Below, piece after piece: positions 5,523 through 7,169 of a stretch of DNA of 7,169 nucleotides. Numbering within the stretch: position 1 is the stretch's first letter; every line of letters starts with the position of its first letter. The stretch is from the NCBI GenBank assembly GCA_945637225.1, contig CALZDE010000104.1:1-7169 (forward strand), read 5' to 3'. A program made the translations under genes and the position numbers. This DNA comes from an uncultured Selenomonadaceae bacterium (lineage in GTDB: Bacteria; Bacillota; Negativicutes; Selenomonadales; Selenomonadaceae). Under the pieces are notes generated by a model. The model was not told the origin of the DNA and did not search any database. It saw only the letters and a list, made by a program, of their open reading frames with translations.

Positions 5523-6920
5523 TCAAATGGTGATTAAACCAGAAGATTTTGCTAGCAGAACCAGCAGGAGAACAGGTGCGATGTACTTAATCATTACAAC
5601 ATAAATCATACGACGGCTGAAGGACTCACCATTCTTCTCTACCTCGTCAATGATAACCTGTGGACCTACGCTCCAGCCAATCATGATACATGTACCGATA
5701 GCGATAACAGGCATGAGGATATTGTTACTCAGGTAATCCATGATATCGAGAATCTGACCAGTACCGCCAGTAGGCATTGGTACCTCGAAATACCAGCTGG
5801 TATAACCAAGGCAAACTACAACAGCCATAATCAGAGCAATAACACCCTCTACGATAGTAGCCTTTGGACGATCCATGCCAGTCTTATCCATGATACTGGA
5901 AACAACTGCCTCATAAATGGAAACCGCACTGGTAACAGCCGCAAAGAGAACCATCAGGAAGAACAGAACGCCGATGATGTCACCAACCTCGCCCATGCTC
6001 TGGAAAACCTTTGGCAGGGAAACGAAGATAAGGCCAGGACCAGCAGAAGCCAGACCAGGAGTACCCATGAAGGTGAATACCGCAGGAATAATCATCATAC
6101 CTGCTAAGAAAGCTACCAGAGTATCAAAGAACTCAATCTGATTAATAGAAGCAACGGCATTTGCCTTGTCACTTACATAAGAACCATAAGCAACCATGAT
6201 ACCCATAGCAATACTCAAGCTGAAGAACAGCTGACCCATAGCGTCAACCAAAACGCCCAGGAAAGTACCGATAGTCATACCATCAAGGTTTGGAACCATG
6301 TAGATATGAAGACCATCCATACCAGTACGGGTAATACCAGTAGCAGGATCAGTGTAGGTAAGAGTCAGAGCGAATACGCCAATTGCTACAATCAGGCAGA
6401 TAAGAGCAGGCATAATTACGCGGGAAGTAGCCTCGATACCCTTATTTACACCGCCCAGAATAACAGCAGCACACATAAAGAAGAATACTGCCATGTAGTA
6501 GATTGGATCAGAACCGCCAGTGATGAAACCGCCGAAGAAACCATCAGCAGCCGCCAAAGCACCCTCACCATTGACATAAATCATAAAATACTTCAATACC
6601 CAGCCACCGATAGCACAGTAGTAAGGCAGGATAATTGCAGGAATAAGACAGCCGAGAATACCAAGATGCTTCCACTTCTCGCTGATATGGCCATAAGCAG
6701 TCAATGGACCCTGCTTAGTCTTACGGCCAATAGCAATTTCAGTAGTCAAAAGTGCGAAACCAAAGGTAAGAAGCAGAACAAAGTATACCAGCAGGAAAAT
6801 ACCGCCGCCATCCTTTGCCGCTAAATATGGGAATCTCCAAATGTTGCCCAGACCAACAGCACTGCCTGCTGCAGCAAGAACAAAGCCGAGGGACCCCTTG
6901 AATGCATTACGTTCATTCAT
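5523..6920 (-). CDS. Sodium-dependent amino-acid transporter, NSS/SNF family
   Basis: This encodes a cytoplasmic-membrane Na+-coupled symporter of the neurotransmitter:sodium symporter family (LeuT fold), probably importing an amino acid; the substrate cannot be read from the sequence. The product is 465 residues from ATG 6920. TM1 carries the family signature GSAVGLGNIWRFPYL (about 19-33), whose unwound centre binds Na+ and substrate, followed by the conserved DGGGIF and EIAIGR around TM2. TM6 contains the FFSLS region (about 233-237), and NQIEFFDT lies before TM7. I count about 11 membrane segments, ending with a hydrophobic helix (IAPVLLLVLLA). This matches the short bacterial branch (MhsT, Tyt1, TnaT) rather than 12-segment LeuT. 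ATG 6920 is chosen because AAAGGGG (6929-6935) is 8 nt upstream; the in-frame GTG at 6929, giving 468 residues, falls inside that SD. The gene is monocistronic, with its own promoter and terminator. Confidence 0.95.
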   Translation of the reverse strand: MNERNAFKGSLGFVLAAAGSAVGLGNIWRFPYLAAKDGGGIFLLVYFVLLLTFGFALLTTEIAIGRKTKQGPLTAYGHISEKWKHLGILGCLIPAIILPYYCAIGGWVLKYFMIYVNGEGALAAADGFFGGFITGGSDPIYYMAVFFFMCAAVILGGVNKGIEATSRVIMPALICLIVAIGVFALTLTYTDPATGITRTGMDGLHIYMVPNLDGMTIGTFLGVLVDAMGQLFFSLSIAMGIMVAYGSYVSDKANAVASINQIEFFDTLVAFLAGMMIIPAVFTFMGTPGLASAGPGLIFVSLPKVFQSMGEVGDIIGVLFFLMVLFAAVTSAVSIYEAVVSSIMDKTGMDRPKATIVEGVIALIMAVVVCLGYTSWYFEVPMPTGGTGQILDIMDYLSNNILMPVIAIGTCIMIGWSVGPQVIIDEVEKNGESFSRRMIYVVMIKYIAPVLLLVLLAKSSGLITI

Positions 6921-6995
6921 GATGAACACCCCTTTATAAATAGATTTGCAACTATATAACTGAGATTTTCGTCACTAGTCACAACAATAGTCTAT

Positions 6996-7024
6996 ATAAT
7001 ACCACATTTTTATTTAAATGTATA
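6996..7024 (-). promoter_or_regulatory. Probable extended -10 promoter of the transporter gene
   Basis: On the minus strand the -10 is TATTAT (6996-7001), preceded by TGG (7002-7004) as an extended -10 motif. The -35-like TATACA (7019-7024, 4 of 6) sits at a 17-bp spacer. Transcription is predicted near 6989, giving a leader of about 70 nt. The leader contains a short direct repeat GTCAC-TA-GTCAC (6971-6982 on the + strand) of unknown meaning. Confidence 0.55.
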
Positions 7025-7064
7025 GGGGTAATGCAAAAAATATAGTGTAACTTTGTAAAGTACA

Positions 7065-7074
7065 TTGTATACAA
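7065..7074. promoter_or_regulatory. Palindrome TTGTATACAA, possible operator
   Basis: This is a perfect 10-bp palindrome, about 40 bp upstream of the transporter -35 and 30 bp downstream of the neighbouring gene's stop. GTATAC-centred palindromes are typical of FadR-subfamily GntR regulators, so it could be an operator for the transporter. It is short and lies in AT-rich DNA, so chance is quite possible. Confidence 0.25.
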
Positions 7075-7103
7075 AATTCATAACCTAATTTTCATACATT
7101 AAC

Positions 7104-7169
7104 TTATGCTATAACCTTCCACTCTGCTACCGTTCTTGTCTCACTGGAAATATTCACGCCTATCTTATG
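7104..7169 (-). CDS. Probable C-terminal end of a gene cut by the window edge
   Basis: The minus-strand frame entering at 7169 is open for 21 codons and ends in TAA (7104-7106). The peptide ends ISSETRTVAEWKVIA, an ordinary protein-like composition, and G+C rises relative to the AT-rich intergenic DNA that follows. The other two minus frames hit stops at once. A 21-codon open frame can occur by chance, so the call rests on composition and on the shared strand of every gene here. The product is not identifiable, and no clear terminator separates it from the transporter promoter. Confidence 0.4.
   Translation of the reverse strand, partial: HKIGVNISSETRTVAEWKVIA

Noticed and set aside
6306..6824. 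Plus-strand open frame of 172 codons opposite the transporter
   Set aside because: Antisense to conserved NSS membrane segments; Thr/Ser/Asn-rich translation typical of the complement of hydrophobic coding sequence.
63..6920. The four genes as one operon or a linked system
   Set aside because: The unknown gene and the transporter end in intrinsic terminators, and htpG, the unknown gene and the transporter have their own promoters; the functions are unrelated.

Overview
The window looks like chromosomal DNA of a low-to-moderate G+C Gram-positive-lineage bacterium (Bacillota). The evidence is near-consensus sigma-A promoters with 17-bp spacers, strong AGGAGG-type Shine-Dalgarno (SD) sites, a perfect CIRCE element (the HrcA operator), a RecD2/YrrC-type helicase, and AT-rich intergenic gaps. 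The protein sequences would fit an anaerobic gut or rumen lineage such as Negativicutes or Clostridia, but I cannot fix the genus by eye.

Layout, all genes on the minus strand. (a) 1-62: a GC-rich hairpin at the left edge that resembles the subterminal hairpin of an IS200/IS605-type element; the rest would lie outside the window. (b) 63-2015: htpG, the bacterial Hsp90 chaperone. It has its own sigma-A promoter, a CIRCE operator just downstream of the predicted transcription start, and a good SD. (c) 2257-2871: an unrecognised 204-residue protein with its own near-consensus promoter and a clear intrinsic terminator. Its acidic C-terminus may be cut short by a frameshift. (d) 2872-3263: a 392-bp gap holding that promoter and leader, then an AT-rich stretch with two perfect inverted repeats and no convincing gene. 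(e) 3264-5405: recD2, an SF1B DNA helicase with N-terminal helix-hairpin-helix motifs. (f) 5523-6920: a sodium-dependent amino-acid transporter of the NSS/SNF family, followed by an intrinsic terminator. (g) 6921-7103: the transporter promoter and leader. (h) 7104-7169: probable last codons of another minus-strand gene running off the right edge.

The genes do not look like one operon. htpG, the unknown gene and the transporter each have their own promoter. The unknown gene and the transporter end in intrinsic terminators; recD2 has only a weak promoter candidate and no classic terminator. Functions are mixed (protein folding, unknown, DNA repair, amino-acid uptake). I see no defence system, phage, CRISPR array, biosynthetic cluster or other new multi-gene system. 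The points most worth a second look are HrcA-type control of htpG, the orphan strongly expressed unknown gene with its possible C-terminal frameshift, and the possible mobile-element end at the left edge. In both recD2 and the transporter, the most upstream in-frame GTG lies in or against the SD, so I chose starts three codons further in.
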